DNA of 64,000 bases from an uncultured Prevotella sp. Lineage in GTDB: Bacteria; Bacteroidota; Bacteroidia; Bacteroidales; Bacteroidaceae. How positions within the stretch are numbered: position 1 is the first letter of the stretch; the number at the start of each line of letters is the position of its first letter. Positions 1-7,744 of this stretch are shown here, in pieces. Made by a program: the position numbers and the translations under genes. The stretch covers positions 62,001 to 126,000 of the forward strand of contig ONYZ01000001.1 in the NCBI GenBank assembly GCA_900322175.1, read 5' to 3'. The notes below the pieces were generated by a model. That model made no database searches. It was not told where the DNA came from and saw nothing but the letters and a program-made list of their open reading frames with translations.

Positions 1-750
1 CACGACTTTGCACGCATCAACACCGAGGGCACCAAGAATCTTATCGATGCACTCGTAGAACTGCAGATGCCGCTCAAGCGTTTTGTTTTCGTAAGCAGCC
101 TCAGCATCTTCGGTGCCATCAAGGAGCAACAGCCTTACGACGAGATTCGCGAATCGGATACGCCAATGCCTAATACAGCCTATGGTGAGAGTAAACTTGC
201 CGCCGAGCAATATCTTGACCAGATGGCCTCGCGCGTACCTTATATAATATTAAGACCAACTGGAGTATATGGTCCGCGCGAAAAAGACTACTTCATCATG
301 GCAAAGAGTATTAAGCAGCACTCCGACTTTGCTGTAGGCTACAAGCGCCAGGATATCACCTTTGTTTATGTTCGCGATGTAGTACAGGCTGTATTCCTGG
401 CTCTCGACAAGGGCAAGAACGGACGCAAGTACTTCCTTAGCGATGGCAACGTGTATCAGAGCGAGACATTCAGCAACCTGATTCACGAGGAACTGGGCCG
501 ACCTTGGTGGATTCGCATCAAGGCGCCTATCTGGGTACTACGTGTGGTAACATTCTTTGGTGAATACATTGGTAGAATGACAGGCAAGGTAACAGCACTC
601 AACAACGACAAGTATAACATCCTGCGCCAGCGCAATTGGCGATGTGACATACAGCCCGCCATCAGCGAACTAGGTTATAAGCCTGAATACAATCTTCAGC
701 GCGGCGTAAAGGAAACTATAAAATGGTATAAAGACAACAAATGGTTATAA
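1..750 (+). CDS. NAD-dependent epimerase/dehydratase, 5' end cut off
   Basis: The reading frame is open from the first base, so the gene starts upstream of the window; the internal ATG at 67 is not the start. The visible part begins with the segment DFARINTEGTKNLIDAL, typical of extended short-chain dehydrogenases just after the Rossmann fold, and then shows the catalytic Tyr-x3-Lys (YGESK). The N-terminal GxxGxxG site is missing with the cut. Members of this family interconvert or dehydrate nucleotide sugars, or reduce related substrates in the cytosol; the substrate cannot be told from here. The stop overlaps the start of the next gene by 10 bp, so the two are probably translated from one mRNA. 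A link to lipid or surface glycan synthesis is inference from the PAP2 neighbour. Confidence 0.85.
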   Translation, partial: HDFARINTEGTKNLIDALVELQMPLKRFVFVSSLSIFGAIKEQQPYDEIRESDTPMPNTAYGESKLAAEQYLDQMASRVPYIILRPTGVYGPREKDYFIMAKSIKQHSDFAVGYKRQDITFVYVRDVVQAVFLALDKGKNGRKYFLSDGNVYQSETFSNLIHEELGRPWWIRIKAPIWVLRVVTFFGEYIGRMTGKVTALNNDKYNILRQRNWRCDIQPAISELGYKPEYNLQRGVKETIKWYKDNKWL

Positions 751-1697
751 AGAAAATCTTCGAGATAGAAAAGAAGCCCCGCAAGGGATTACTGGCATTC
801 GAATGGGCAGTATTAGCTTATCTGGCTTTCACACTGCTGCTGATGCTTATTACATACACCAAGTTGCACAACCCCGAAGAGATGCTTTGGGGCAGGGCAC
901 GCTTTGTGATAACCATGCTGGCGCTATGGGGGGTATATAGACTGATTCCTTGCCGACTAACGATATTTTTCCGTGTGGCCTTGCAACTGATTTATCTGTC
1001 GTGGTGGTATCCCGACACCTACGAGTTCAATCGTATGTTCCCCAATCTCGACCATGTGTTTGCCACCTACGAGCAGCAATTGTTTCACATTCAACCTGCC
1101 CTACTCTTCTCTCAGAAGATATCAAACGCTGTATTCAGTGAACTGATGCACCTGGGCTATGCCTCTTACTTCCCACTAATAGCACTAGTCACGCTCTACT
1201 ACTTCTTCTGCCGCTACCAGGAGTTTCTGCGCATAGAGTTCATCATCCTCGCAGCGTTTATGATATACTATGTCATCTTTGTGTTGCTCCCCGTCACTGG
1301 TCCGCAGTATTATTACCTGGCAGCAGGTATCGAGCAGATAGCCCAAGGCAACTTCCCCAACGTAGGCGACTACTTCTTAACTCACTCCGAACCCCTACCG
1401 ATACCAGGATGGAAAGACGGATTCTTCTATCAGTGTGTGGCAAGCGCCCACGATGCAGGCGAACGCCCCACAGCAGCATTCCCCAGCAGTCATGTTGGCA
1501 TTACCACCATCCTGCTCCTGCTGGCCTGGCATGCCCGCAACCGCAAGCTTATCTACACCATTCTGCCCTTCTACATACTGATGTGTTTTGCTACCGTTTA
1601 CATCCAGGCACACTACGCAGTCGACGTCATCGGAGGTTGGATTTCGGCAGTAGTAATTTATACGGTTTTGCTTTTTTTATCCAAAAAATTTGTTTAA
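741..1697 (+). CDS. PAP2 superfamily membrane phosphatase / phosphotransferase
   Basis: A 318-residue polytopic membrane protein with a hydrophobic segment soon after a basic start and several more along its length. The two PAP2 signatures are visible near the C-terminus: RPTAAFPSSHVG, which holds the PSxH phosphatase motif, and HYAVDVIGGW, which holds the second catalytic His and Asp. Such proteins remove or transfer phosphate from lipid phosphates on the outer face of the inner membrane. The Bacteroidetes branch resembles inositol-phosphoceramide synthase (Aur1-like) enzymes, but substrate choice cannot be read from the sequence. It overlaps the upstream epimerase by 10 bp, indicating translational coupling and a shared pathway, perhaps glycolipid synthesis (inference). 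Confidence 0.8.
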   Translation: MVIKKIFEIEKKPRKGLLAFEWAVLAYLAFTLLLMLITYTKLHNPEEMLWGRARFVITMLALWGVYRLIPCRLTIFFRVALQLIYLSWWYPDTYEFNRMFPNLDHVFATYEQQLFHIQPALLFSQKISNAVFSELMHLGYASYFPLIALVTLYYFFCRYQEFLRIEFIILAAFMIYYVIFVLLPVTGPQYYYLAAGIEQIAQGNFPNVGDYFLTHSEPLPIPGWKDGFFYQCVASAHDAGERPTAAFPSSHVGITTILLLLAWHARNRKLIYTILPFYILMCFATVYIQAHYAVDVIGGWISAVVIYTVLLFLSKKFV

Positions 1698-1720
1698 TTC
1701 AAAAATAATACTTATCTTTG
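1689..1720 (+). promoter_or_regulatory. greA promoter
   Basis: A -33 TTTG at 1689-1692 and a -7 TATCTTTG at 1713-1720, separated by 20 bp, match the Bacteroidetes housekeeping promoter. It overlaps the 3' end of the PAP2 gene and fires into the hairpin leader of greA. Confidence 0.8.
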
Positions 1721-1757
1721 CAACCGAATAAGTAAGGATAAGACATATTACAACCGA

Positions 1758-1797
1758 GGATTCCGACACTAATCAAGTCGGGATTCTTTCTTTTTTG
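1758..1797 (+). terminator. Hairpin plus T-tract in the greA leader (attenuator-like)
   Basis: A 10-bp stem (1758-1767 with 1777-1786, two G-U pairs) closes a 9-base loop and is followed by a T-rich run to 1796. It looks like an intrinsic terminator but lies between the greA promoter and the greA start, so it would end a leader RNA of about 70 nt or attenuate greA. It could also simply terminate the PAP2 transcript. Confidence 0.65.
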
Positions 1798-1821
1798 TTT
1801 AATTAAAAAATAAGATAGATT

Positions 1822-2289
1822 ATGGCTTACATGTCACAAGAAGGCTACGACAAACTGATTGCCGAGCTTCGTCGTTTAGAGGGCGTTGAGCGCCCAAAGG
1901 CTTCAGCAGCTATCGCTGAGGCTCGTGAAAAAGGCGACCTGAGTGAGAACTCAGAGTACGATGCTGCCAAGGAGGCACAGGCTCATCTTGAGGATAAAAT
2001 CAATCAACTCAAGATGACTATCGCCGATGCCAAGGTGGTTGATACCAGCCGTCTGAGCACCGACTCTGTACAGATTCTCTCAAAGGTCGAGATGACTAAT
2101 CTTACCAATAACGCTAAAATGACCTACACTATCGTAAGCGAGAGCGAGGCCAATCTGCGCGAGGGTAAGATCTCTATTCAGACCCCTATTGCACAGGGAC
2201 TTCTTAACCACAAGGTGGGCGATGAGGTAGAAGTTAAGATTCCTCGCGGCACCATCAAACTGCGTATCGAAAAGATTACCGTGGGATAA
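1822..2289 (+). CDS. greA: Transcription elongation factor GreA
   Basis: The 155-residue length is typical of GreA. The N-terminal coiled coil carries the acidic tip segment GDLSENSEYDAAKEAQ, which enters the RNA polymerase secondary channel and stimulates cleavage of backtracked RNA. The C-terminal half is the FKBP-like domain ending in a conserved GDEVEVKIPRG region. It has its own promoter and a hairpin leader upstream, and the HIT gene follows after 22 bp, so the two probably share a transcript. Nothing unusual is seen in the protein. Confidence 0.97.
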   Translation: MAYMSQEGYDKLIAELRRLEGVERPKASAAIAEAREKGDLSENSEYDAAKEAQAHLEDKINQLKMTIADAKVVDTSRLSTDSVQILSKVEMTNLTNNAKMTYTIVSESEANLREGKISIQTPIAQGLLNHKVGDEVEVKIPRGTIKLRIEKITVG

Positions 2290-2311
2290 TTGACAATTGA
2301 TATTGATAGTT

Positions 2312-2704
2312 ATGGATATTTTCAGCAAAATCGCTGCAGGCGAAATTCCCAGCTACAAGTGCGCCGAGAACGATGAGTTCTACGCATTTCTCGACATCAA
2401 TCCGCTGGTCGAGGGTCACACACTAGTGATTCCACGCCGCGAGGTCGACTACATCTTTGATATGGACGACGACGAGTTAGCACGTTATCAGGTATTTGCC
2501 AAGCGTGTGGCTCTAGCCATCAAGAAGGCTTTCCCTTGTAAAAAGGTTGCTCAAGTAGTGCTGGGTCTCGAAGTGCCCCACGCACATATTCACCTCATCC
2601 CTATGCAGAGTGAGGCAGATGTTGACTTCCGTCGCGAGAAACTTAAACTGACAGAAGATCAGTTCAAGGCTATCGCAGAGAAAATACGTGGTGAGTTTGT
2701 GTAA
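2312..2704 (+). CDS. HIT-family nucleotide-binding protein
   Basis: A 130-residue histidine-triad protein. The active-site HxHxH motif is present as HAHIHLIPM near residue 93, and the N-terminal FSKIAAGEIP is the usual HIT opening. Family members hydrolyse nucleoside phosphoramidates or dinucleotides in the cytosol. I chose the ATG at 2312 because it gives the canonical MDIFSKI start; an upstream TTG at 2297 would add five non-conserved residues. The gene lies 22 bp after greA. Its last codons form half of a perfect palindrome shared with the convergent gene downstream. Confidence 0.93.
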   Translation: MDIFSKIAAGEIPSYKCAENDEFYAFLDINPLVEGHTLVIPRREVDYIFDMDDDELARYQVFAKRVALAIKKAFPCKKVAQVVLGLEVPHAHIHLIPMQSEADVDFRREKLKLTEDQFKAIAEKIRGEFV

Positions 2705-2717
2705 TTACACAAACTCA
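2692..2717. repeat. Perfect 26-bp palindrome spanning two convergent stop codons
   Basis: Positions 2692-2704 and 2705-2717 are exact reverse complements with no spacer. The centre is the junction between the HIT stop and the stop of the convergent gene, so both proteins end in Glu-Phe-Val (the second as Asp-Glu-Phe-Val). There is no T-tract, so classic termination is uncertain. Confidence 0.8.
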
Positions 2718-3802
2718 TCACCGTATTTAATCCTTACCTCGTTTACATATTTCTTCACCATCGACGAGTTGTCGCTCTTCTTACATATAAGCAGCACCCC
2801 GTCCTCTTCGGCCACGATATAACCCTCCAGACCATTGAACACACCGAGTTTGCCCTTTGGCAACTTGATGATATTGTTATTGCAGTCCTCCAGTATCACT
2901 TCCGAGTCCATCACCACGTTGTCATCAGTCACCTTGTGCATCACCTCGTAGATAGCGTGCCAAGTTCCCAGATCGGCCCAACCAAAGTCGCATTTCATCA
3001 CAAATACGTTGTTATCACTCTGCTCCAGTATGGCATAGTCGAGCGACAGGTTAGGATATCGAGAATAGTTCTCCTCTACAAACTTCAACTCCTCCTCGGG
3101 TGTGTACTCCTTCACCTCGTAGCGCAGTCCTCTTAGCACTGGTGGGAATACATGTTCGAACGTATCCAGCAGATGATATGCACTCGAGATGAATATACCT
3201 GTGTTCCAATAGAACTCGCCACTCTCCATAAAGATTCGTGCAAAGTCACGCTCAGGCTTCTCGGTAAATGATTTTACCTTATACACATCGGGTTTGCAAC
3301 TCAAGTCGCCTAGCTGTATGTAGCCGTAACCAGGTTCCGGACGAGTTGGCTTTACACCCATAGCCAGCAGTACGTGGTTCTCAGATACATATCCTATACC
3401 CACATCGACACTATGAGCAAACGACGCCTCGTTCAGCACCAGCTGGTCTGAAGGCGAAACGATGATATTAGCTTTTGGGTCAATATGATGTATACGTATC
3501 GAAGCCCATGCCACGCTTGGGGCAGTGTTGCGATGAATAGGTTCTACGATTATGTTTTCGTCGGCTATCTCTGGTAACTGTTCTCTCACCAGTTCATGAT
3601 ACTCCGCGCACGTACATATATATATATTCTCCAAAGGTAACAATCTCTCGAAACGGTCGAATGTTGACTGCAACAATGTTCGTCCGGTTCCAAAAAGGTC
3701 AAGAAACTGTTTTGGGCGCTGTTCTCTACTCACAGGCCACAATCGTTGACCGCGACCTCCAGCAAGGATCACGCAGTAGTTCTTCTTATCTGTTTTTTCC
3801 AT
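2705..3802 (-). CDS. manC: Mannose-1-phosphate guanylyltransferase
   Basis: A 365-residue nucleotidyltransferase that makes GDP-mannose from mannose-1-phosphate and GTP in the cytosol, feeding GDP-fucose, capsule and O-antigen synthesis. The pyrophosphorylase signature is near the N-terminus (LAGGRGQRLWPVSREQRPKQ), followed by an FTEKP motif near residue 180 that is typical of this branch. It is short, without the C-terminal phosphomannose isomerase domain of bifunctional enzymes. It converges on the HIT gene with no bases between the stops. A promoter with TATCTTTG (minus strand) lies 32 bp upstream. The symbol manC is by function. Confidence 0.92.
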   Translation of the reverse strand: MEKTDKKNYCVILAGGRGQRLWPVSREQRPKQFLDLFGTGRTLLQSTFDRFERLLPLENIYICTCAEYHELVREQLPEIADENIIVEPIHRNTAPSVAWASIRIHHIDPKANIIVSPSDQLVLNEASFAHSVDVGIGYVSENHVLLAMGVKPTRPEPGYGYIQLGDLSCKPDVYKVKSFTEKPERDFARIFMESGEFYWNTGIFISSAYHLLDTFEHVFPPVLRGLRYEVKEYTPEEELKFVEENYSRYPNLSLDYAILEQSDNNVFVMKCDFGWADLGTWHAIYEVMHKVTDDNVVMDSEVILEDCNNNIIKLPKGKLGVFNGLEGYIVAEEDGVLLICKKSDNSSMVKKYVNEVRIKYGDEFV

Positions 3803-3833
3803 TTAGTTAGGACTTTGCATTAATTTCTAACTA

Positions 3834-3866
3834 CAAAGATACGATTTTTTTTGTGATACTAGCAAG
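3834..3866 (-). promoter_or_regulatory. manC promoter
   Basis: On the minus strand a -7 TATCTTTG (3834-3841) follows a -33-like CTTG (3863-3866) by 21 bp. It lies divergent from the tRNA promoter. Confidence 0.65.
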
Positions 3867-3892
3867 AAAATCAAAGTTTTTTTTCATTTTCT

Positions 3893-3923
3893 TTTGTCAA
3901 TTCAAATAAAAGTCGTATCTTTG
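3893..3923 (+). promoter_or_regulatory. tRNA-Leu promoter
   Basis: TTTG at 3893-3896 and TATCTTTG at 3916-3923, 19 bp apart, directly upstream of the tRNA. Confidence 0.75.
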
Positions 3924-3960
3924 CACCCGCTTTAGGAGATCAAACAGCTTGAATTGACAA

Positions 3961-4042
3961 GCCCAGATGGCGGAATCGGTAGACGCGCTGGTCTCAAACA
4001 CCAGTGGAGCAATCCATCCCGGTTCGATCCCGGGTCTGGGTA
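3961..4042 (+). tRNA. tRNA-Leu (anticodon CAA)
   Basis: The acceptor arms 3961-3967 and 4035-4041 pair (one G-U), followed by discriminator A at 4042. The anticodon stem CTGGT/ACCAG encloses the loop CTCAAAC, giving anticodon CAA, which reads TTG. A long variable arm, as in class II tRNAs, precedes a T-arm with the TTCGATC loop. The 3' CCA is not encoded. Confidence 0.95.
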
Positions 4043-4070
4043 CTAGGAAACAAAAAGCCCTCCAAAAGTA

Positions 4071-4104
4071 AAACGCTGCAAGTCAACAACTTGCAGCGTT
4101 TTTC
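4071..4104 (+). terminator. Intrinsic terminator after tRNA-Leu
   Basis: A 13-bp perfect stem (4071-4083 with 4089-4101) with a 5-base loop runs into a T-tract. It ends the tRNA transcript and may also serve the convergent transglutaminase gene. Confidence 0.85.
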
Positions 4105-4143
4105 ATTTTCCCAAGATGCTTTCAAGGTGTACAAAAAGTGTAC

Positions 4144-5172
4144 TTATTGCTCAATGCCATAGTTCACCACGATGTTCCAATATTCGTTTGACTCTTCCTT
4201 TACGCTGATTGAAAGACTCTCACCTTCTTGAACCGTATGTTTGAGAAGATATTCTCCATTGTCTATATCTTTCCAGTCTTGTTTGCGGATTGAAACTGCA
4301 CCGTTGTTTAGTGTCAGATTGCAATCTGGTTTTATTCTGACGCGAAATGTGTAGGTCTCACCTATTTTTAGGTTTTTGCGCAGTGGGATATCTATCAGAT
4401 CTATCAGCCCTTGGCCTTTAGAATAGAATTTGGGGAGCGTGTTGCCCTCTTTCCTGATACTCTCGTAGATATTATGTGGATGGATGCCATATTCCATACA
4501 TAAATCAGAAACAGGAGGCAATGCCATAAACTCTTGCTGATACATTGGCCTGTCTATCAACTGGAAAGTGATATCTCTAGGATAGTGGCTGAAGATAAGC
4601 CATTCTGGATCGACGTTAAACCAGGTAAGACAGTTCTTGCGTCGGAAGAATGTATTACCTTCTACATAACCAGCTCCCCACGTGGGGTCCATGAATATCC
4701 CATGATCCTCGCTAGTATATGCAAACAACCACGAATGTCCTTTTTTCTCGATATAGCCAGTCTTGTCCTTCGACATACCATCTACAAACTCCACCTTTAT
4801 GCCCGCAGCAGATGCAATCTTATATAAGAGTTCGTTGTAAGCCTGGCAAATACCTTTGCGAGCCTGATAGCAGGCGTCGGCAGTCCTAATCTTAAACGAT
4901 GTGTCGTATGAAATATTCTCGCAAATCCACTGATAGATAGCCTTTATCTTCTGATAGTCATTAGTACAGCCTTCTGTGATAGTCTTAGCTATCTCAGAAT
5001 AATTATAGTTGTAAGTAGAACTTGAAATCCTCGGCTTGCTTTTCGAAGGCAGTTTGTAATATGAGGCAAAATTTTCTTCCTGGTTGCCACCTAGTGTATC
5101 TACAGTTTGCGCCTTAGCATACTGGCCCATCGCCAACAACGCTATCACAGCTAACAATATCTTCTTCATCAT
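4144..5172 (-). CDS. Secreted transglutaminase-like (cysteine protease fold) protein
   Basis: A 342-residue exported protein with a signal peptide (MMKKILLAVIALLAMG, cleavage near AKA-Q22). The transglutaminase-like core holds a plausible Cys-His-Asp triad: C109 in KGICQAYNELL, H146 in KKGHSW and D162 in MDPTWGAG. The last 100 or so residues look like a beta-sandwich domain. Bacterial proteins of this family act as peptidases or protein cross-linkers in the periplasm or outside; the substrate is unknown. Its signal peptide and about 330 bp of upstream DNA are duplicated in front of the caspase-like gene near 9.7 kb, so the two loci are related. It has its own promoter at 5195-5226. Confidence 0.8.
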   Translation of the reverse strand: MMKKILLAVIALLAMGQYAKAQTVDTLGGNQEENFASYYKLPSKSKPRISSSTYNYNYSEIAKTITEGCTNDYQKIKAIYQWICENISYDTSFKIRTADACYQARKGICQAYNELLYKIASAAGIKVEFVDGMSKDKTGYIEKKGHSWLFAYTSEDHGIFMDPTWGAGYVEGNTFFRRKNCLTWFNVDPEWLIFSHYPRDITFQLIDRPMYQQEFMALPPVSDLCMEYGIHPHNIYESIRKEGNTLPKFYSKGQGLIDLIDIPLRKNLKIGETYTFRVRIKPDCNLTLNNGAVSIRKQDWKDIDNGEYLLKHTVQEGESLSISVKEESNEYWNIVVNYGIEQ

Positions 5173-5194
5173 ACTATAGTTTTAAGTTACTTGG

Positions 5195-5226
5195 CAAAGA
5201 TAGGAAGATTATTTTATACCTCCAAA
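5195..5226 (-). promoter_or_regulatory. Promoter of the transglutaminase-like gene
   Basis: Minus-strand -7 TATCTTTG at 5195-5202 and -33 TTTG at 5223-5226 with a 20-bp spacer, a consensus match. The same pair is kept in copy 2 (9779-9810). Confidence 0.8.
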
Positions 5227-5340
5227 CTTTTACAGAGAAAAGAATGTTTAAAATGAGTTCAAAACTGTACAAATATCAATAAATGACGCAAATTAAACAA
5301 AAAATGGCGATAATTGAACATACTTTCAAAACAAAAGATG

Positions 5341-5444
5341 TATCTTTGCACCAGAAAAAGATTTTAATGGTTAAGGTTTATGGTTGATTAATTTAGTTTT
5401 TTAAGTAATTAAGGAAAAGGTTCGCTGTGAAGCGAGCCTTTTTC
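5341..5444 (+). ncRNA. Putative small RNA (copy 1) with promoter and terminator
   Basis: A -7 TATCTTTG at 5341-5348 is followed by about 65 bp of A/T-rich sequence and a strong terminator: stem 5415-5426 with 5431-5442, loop GTGA, then a T-tract. No sizeable ORF fits; a six-codon ORF starts at ATG 5366. The same unit, including the ATGGTTAAGG segment and the hairpin, recurs at 9925-10024. A function as sRNA, leader peptide or decayed gene is open. Confidence 0.5.
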
Positions 5445-5471
5445 AGTAGTAATGCCCAGTCCTCTGCCTGA

Positions 5472-5527
5472 AGGACTGCAGTCCTCTTACTAAAAGACTG
5501 TAGTCCTTCCTAGGGAGGACTACAGTC
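5472..5527. repeat. Extragenic palindrome cluster
   Basis: A perfect 14-bp palindrome (5472-5485) is followed by a larger stem-loop (5496-5510 with 5514-5527, three-base loop, one bulge) built from the same GGACT/AGTCC core. It lies between the small RNA terminator and the DUF6078-like gene and resembles REP-type extragenic elements. Confidence 0.65.
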
Positions 5528-5553
5528 ATTGATAACAAGTACTGAACCTGTGA

Positions 5554-5988
5554 TTAATCTATCCAGTTCAGTTTCTTAACGTATGCATCAAACTTTAGTT
5601 CTTCGTGGCCGACGGCTTTGAGGGCGGCCTCTACTTCCTTTATCTCGCTGGGCGAACAAAGACGCGCACCCTTTCGACGGTCGAAGTAAGGATTGCGTCC
5701 GAACTTACCCTGTAGTCGATAGCGGAATGTATCGTAATCGCCAGGCAACATGTGTTTCTGCATGTTCATAAACCCTTTGCCATACACCTGGGGCTCATCG
5801 CTGCGATAGAACTCACACTTCTCGGCAGCCTTGGTAAGCTGCGGATTCAGAATCGTTACACCCGTGTAATCATCAGGCAGTGCCTGCATAGCCAACTGGC
5901 GCAGACAGTGATTGGCCATCTTGCAATCCGACTGTATGCAATGCAGAAAACAGCCGGGAACTTCTTTGTAATTGATCTTATTATCCAT
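5554..5988 (-). CDS. Small tetra-cysteine protein (DUF6078-like), module 1
   Basis: A 144-residue soluble protein without signal peptide or membrane segments. It carries C17-x4-C22-x5-C28 and a fourth Cys at 58 in a KCEFYRSDEP context. A second protein in this window (53482-53943) has the same spacing (C26, C31, C37, C68, with KCPVYLSDKP), so the four cysteines probably bind a metal ion or Fe-S cluster (inference). I believe both belong to DUF6078, a Bacteroidales family of unknown role. Both copies sit next to a VapE-type ATPase gene, so the pair looks functional. Here the two genes run the same way, 126 bp apart, and the spacer holds the left inverted-repeat arm. Confidence 0.7.
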   Translation of the reverse strand: MDNKINYKEVPGCFLHCIQSDCKMANHCLRQLAMQALPDDYTGVTILNPQLTKAAEKCEFYRSDEPQVYGKGFMNMQKHMLPGDYDTFRYRLQGKFGRNPYFDRRKGARLCSPSEIKEVEAALKAVGHEELKFDAYVKKLNWID

Positions 5989-5989
5989 C

Positions 5990-6118
5990 TTTTTGTGAAA
6001 TTTTGTAAAACATACTCAACACCTCACTTTCGAGGGCTGAAATCCCTTATAGCAAAGGCTTGCGGGCAGGTGAGGTGTTAGCAAAACTACTCACTTAACA
6101 CCTCACCTTACACCTCAA
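5990..6118 (+). repeat. Left inverted-repeat arm flanking vapE-like gene 1
   Basis: About 130 bp that match the reverse complement of 7502-7630; the first 55 or so bases are nearly identical. The 10-mer AACACCTCAC occurs at 6018 and 6097 and its complement at 6070. The inner end reaches the last codons of the VapE gene. Confidence 0.85.
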
Positions 6119-7326
6119 GCCGCCTTCAGAGGCACCACCTCGTAGAACTTTACGTGTCCTCGCTCTGTGTGACTATATCCTAGATCCTTCATCGCATAGC
6201 CCAGATGGATCTTGGTGCTCTGGTCGCTCTTGACTGAGGGGAACTCCTTGCGAATCAGCTCTATCATCTGCTTGGTATTCATCGCCTTAACCTTCTCGCC
6301 ATCGTTGGGTTTGCGAAAACAAGCCTCAACAATCTCTGTCATATCCTTCTCGTCGGTATAGTTGATGTTGATTTGCTGAATGCGCTCCACCTGGTCGTTG
6401 TTAAACCAGTAAGGTGCGTTCAACTCATTTACTTCATAGACTATCTGGGCATAAAGCTGCTCATAGTCTATTTCGCCCGTATTGTCGATATACTGACCGT
6501 CAGGAATCTCGATGCAGATGTATCGACGGCTACCTGTGACATCCGACAGAGGATGACGATTGTTGGTGGTTGCCACAAACGAAGCATAACGAGGGCGATC
6601 CTGCTGCGAACTGCCATAGATGGTTCGTCCGTTGACCTTGATTTTCGACAAGGTCTGCTTCAGAGCAGCCTGCTGACTGGGGCGAATAGCGTCGAGTTCG
6701 TCAAGATTCACTATCAGATTGTTAGTCAGAGCCATCTCTTTGTCGAACTTGTTGCTAAGATTAAGATGATCCAGATAATACTCGCGCAGTTCAGGAGGCA
6801 GGAGTCGGGCCAGGAAGGTAGACTTGCCACACCCCTGAGCACCAATCAGCGTGGGCACAGTTTCGTTAGCATGAAGTTTGTCCTTCTGCAACCAATGCGC
6901 CACAGCGCTGCGAAACCAGATGACCAAGAAGTCAAGCTGTTCGCTGCTGATGCCAGGCAGTCGGCTGAACAGCTTAGCCAGATGACTCTGTCCGTCCCAC
7001 TTGGGCAGATGCGTGAGATACTCCTTGATGGGATCATACTTAGGAGTAGCATCCGAGTAGATCACCTCCTGAATGTCAGTCTTAGGACTGTTTTTGGTGA
7101 TTTGCTCTTGCTTGGCCTTGCGAATAATGCTATTCAGAGCTTCAGGGCTTAGAGTTTGCCAAACCGACTGTATATCAGCCTGTTCGGCGTTGGTGATTGC
7201 AAACTCTACCTTGCCGTTCAGTACATTGCGACGGAACTGGTAGTTGTCATTAAGGAACTGCTCAACAGCGAGCGTGTTCTGCTGAGAGCCTCCAAGAGTC
7301 TCTCCGTTAATTGTCATTTTTTCCAT
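6115..7326 (-). CDS. VapE-like P-loop ATPase (short form), module 1
   Basis: A 403-residue protein matching only the C-terminal half of the larger VapE-type protein at 54.5 kb. It has a Walker A motif GAQGCGKST near residues 162-170, a Walker-B-like strand VNLDELDAI near 204 and an arginine-finger-like TGSRRYICIE near 263, the standard virulence-associated E (SF3-type helicase/ATPase) set. An N-terminal BT4734/VirE_N domain is absent. Such proteins occur in prophages, satellites and mobile islands and are linked to DNA replication; the role of chromosomal copies in Bacteroidales is not established. The gene is flanked by long inverted repeats and preceded by a consensus promoter. The tetra-Cys gene follows on the same strand. 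Confidence 0.85.
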   Translation of the reverse strand: MEKMTINGETLGGSQQNTLAVEQFLNDNYQFRRNVLNGKVEFAITNAEQADIQSVWQTLSPEALNSIIRKAKQEQITKNSPKTDIQEVIYSDATPKYDPIKEYLTHLPKWDGQSHLAKLFSRLPGISSEQLDFLVIWFRSAVAHWLQKDKLHANETVPTLIGAQGCGKSTFLARLLPPELREYYLDHLNLSNKFDKEMALTNNLIVNLDELDAIRPSQQAALKQTLSKIKVNGRTIYGSSQQDRPRYASFVATTNNRHPLSDVTGSRRYICIEIPDGQYIDNTGEIDYEQLYAQIVYEVNELNAPYWFNNDQVERIQQININYTDEKDMTEIVEACFRKPNDGEKVKAMNTKQMIELIRKEFPSVKSDQSTKIHLGYAMKDLGYSHTERGHVKFYEVVPLKAA

Positions 7327-7423
7327 ACGTTAATAAAAGATTTTAATTGTTTATACTATTGTTGATGTGCACTTTTCATACTCCCGTATGTGTTTTTTAA
7401 GTGTGCGTCTCTATTTCGGTGTG

Positions 7424-7455
7424 CAAAGATACAAAATAAAATCGCGGTTTGCAAA
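7424..7455 (-). promoter_or_regulatory. Promoter of vapE-like gene 1
   Basis: Minus-strand -7 TATCTTTG at 7424-7431 and -33 TTTG at 7452-7455, 20 bp apart. The leader to the start codon is about 90 nt. Confidence 0.8.
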
Positions 7456-7501
7456 TATTCAGGCCAAAATAAACGTAAAATTCTGTAATTGTTAAAAGCG
7501 A

Positions 7502-7630
7502 TGAAGTGTTGAGTGAGGTGTAGAGTGACCTGTTTCGCCAACACCTCACTCGCCGCAACCCCAGTGTTTATGCGGGTTTCAGCCTCCGAAAGTGAGGTGT
7601 TGAGTATCTTTTGCAAAATTTCACAAAAAA
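7502..7630 (-). repeat. Right inverted-repeat arm flanking vapE-like gene 1
   Basis: Reverse complement of the left arm. The 10-mer AACACCTCAC is at 7540, and its complement is at 7592 and (last base changed) at 7513. The outer edge is the run of A at 7624-7630. Confidence 0.85.
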
Positions 7631-7744
7631 GCACCAATTTGCACTTCTATAGAGTTTATTGAGACCCAGGTGCGTGAGCATACACATAAAAATCTATTTC
7701 TGTTCGCTTGCAAAATTGCTTTGGTGCAAAGTAACAAAAAAAAT

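Larger units (their letters stand above)
5106..5444. repeat. Copy 1 of duplicated divergent-promoter module
   Basis: This segment holds a signal-peptide start, a leftward promoter, a conserved spacer, a rightward promoter and a terminated small transcript. It is closely similar to 9664-10024 (copy 2). The main difference is a stretch of about 40 bp that is present only in copy 2, in the leader of the secreted gene. Confidence 0.85.
5990..7630. mobile_element. Candidate 1.64-kb element: vapE-like gene between inverted repeats
   Basis: The only gene inside the inverted repeats (5990-6118 and 7502-7630) is the VapE-like ATPase. No transposase is present and I saw no clear target-site duplication, so autonomous movement is unlikely. 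The structure could be a non-autonomous or replicon-derived element, or repeats that serve as binding sites for the ATPase. Confidence 0.4.

Noticed and set aside
3961..4042. tRNA-Leu as an attachment site for a mobile element
   Set aside because: No integrase and no duplicated tRNA 3' end were seen in the window.
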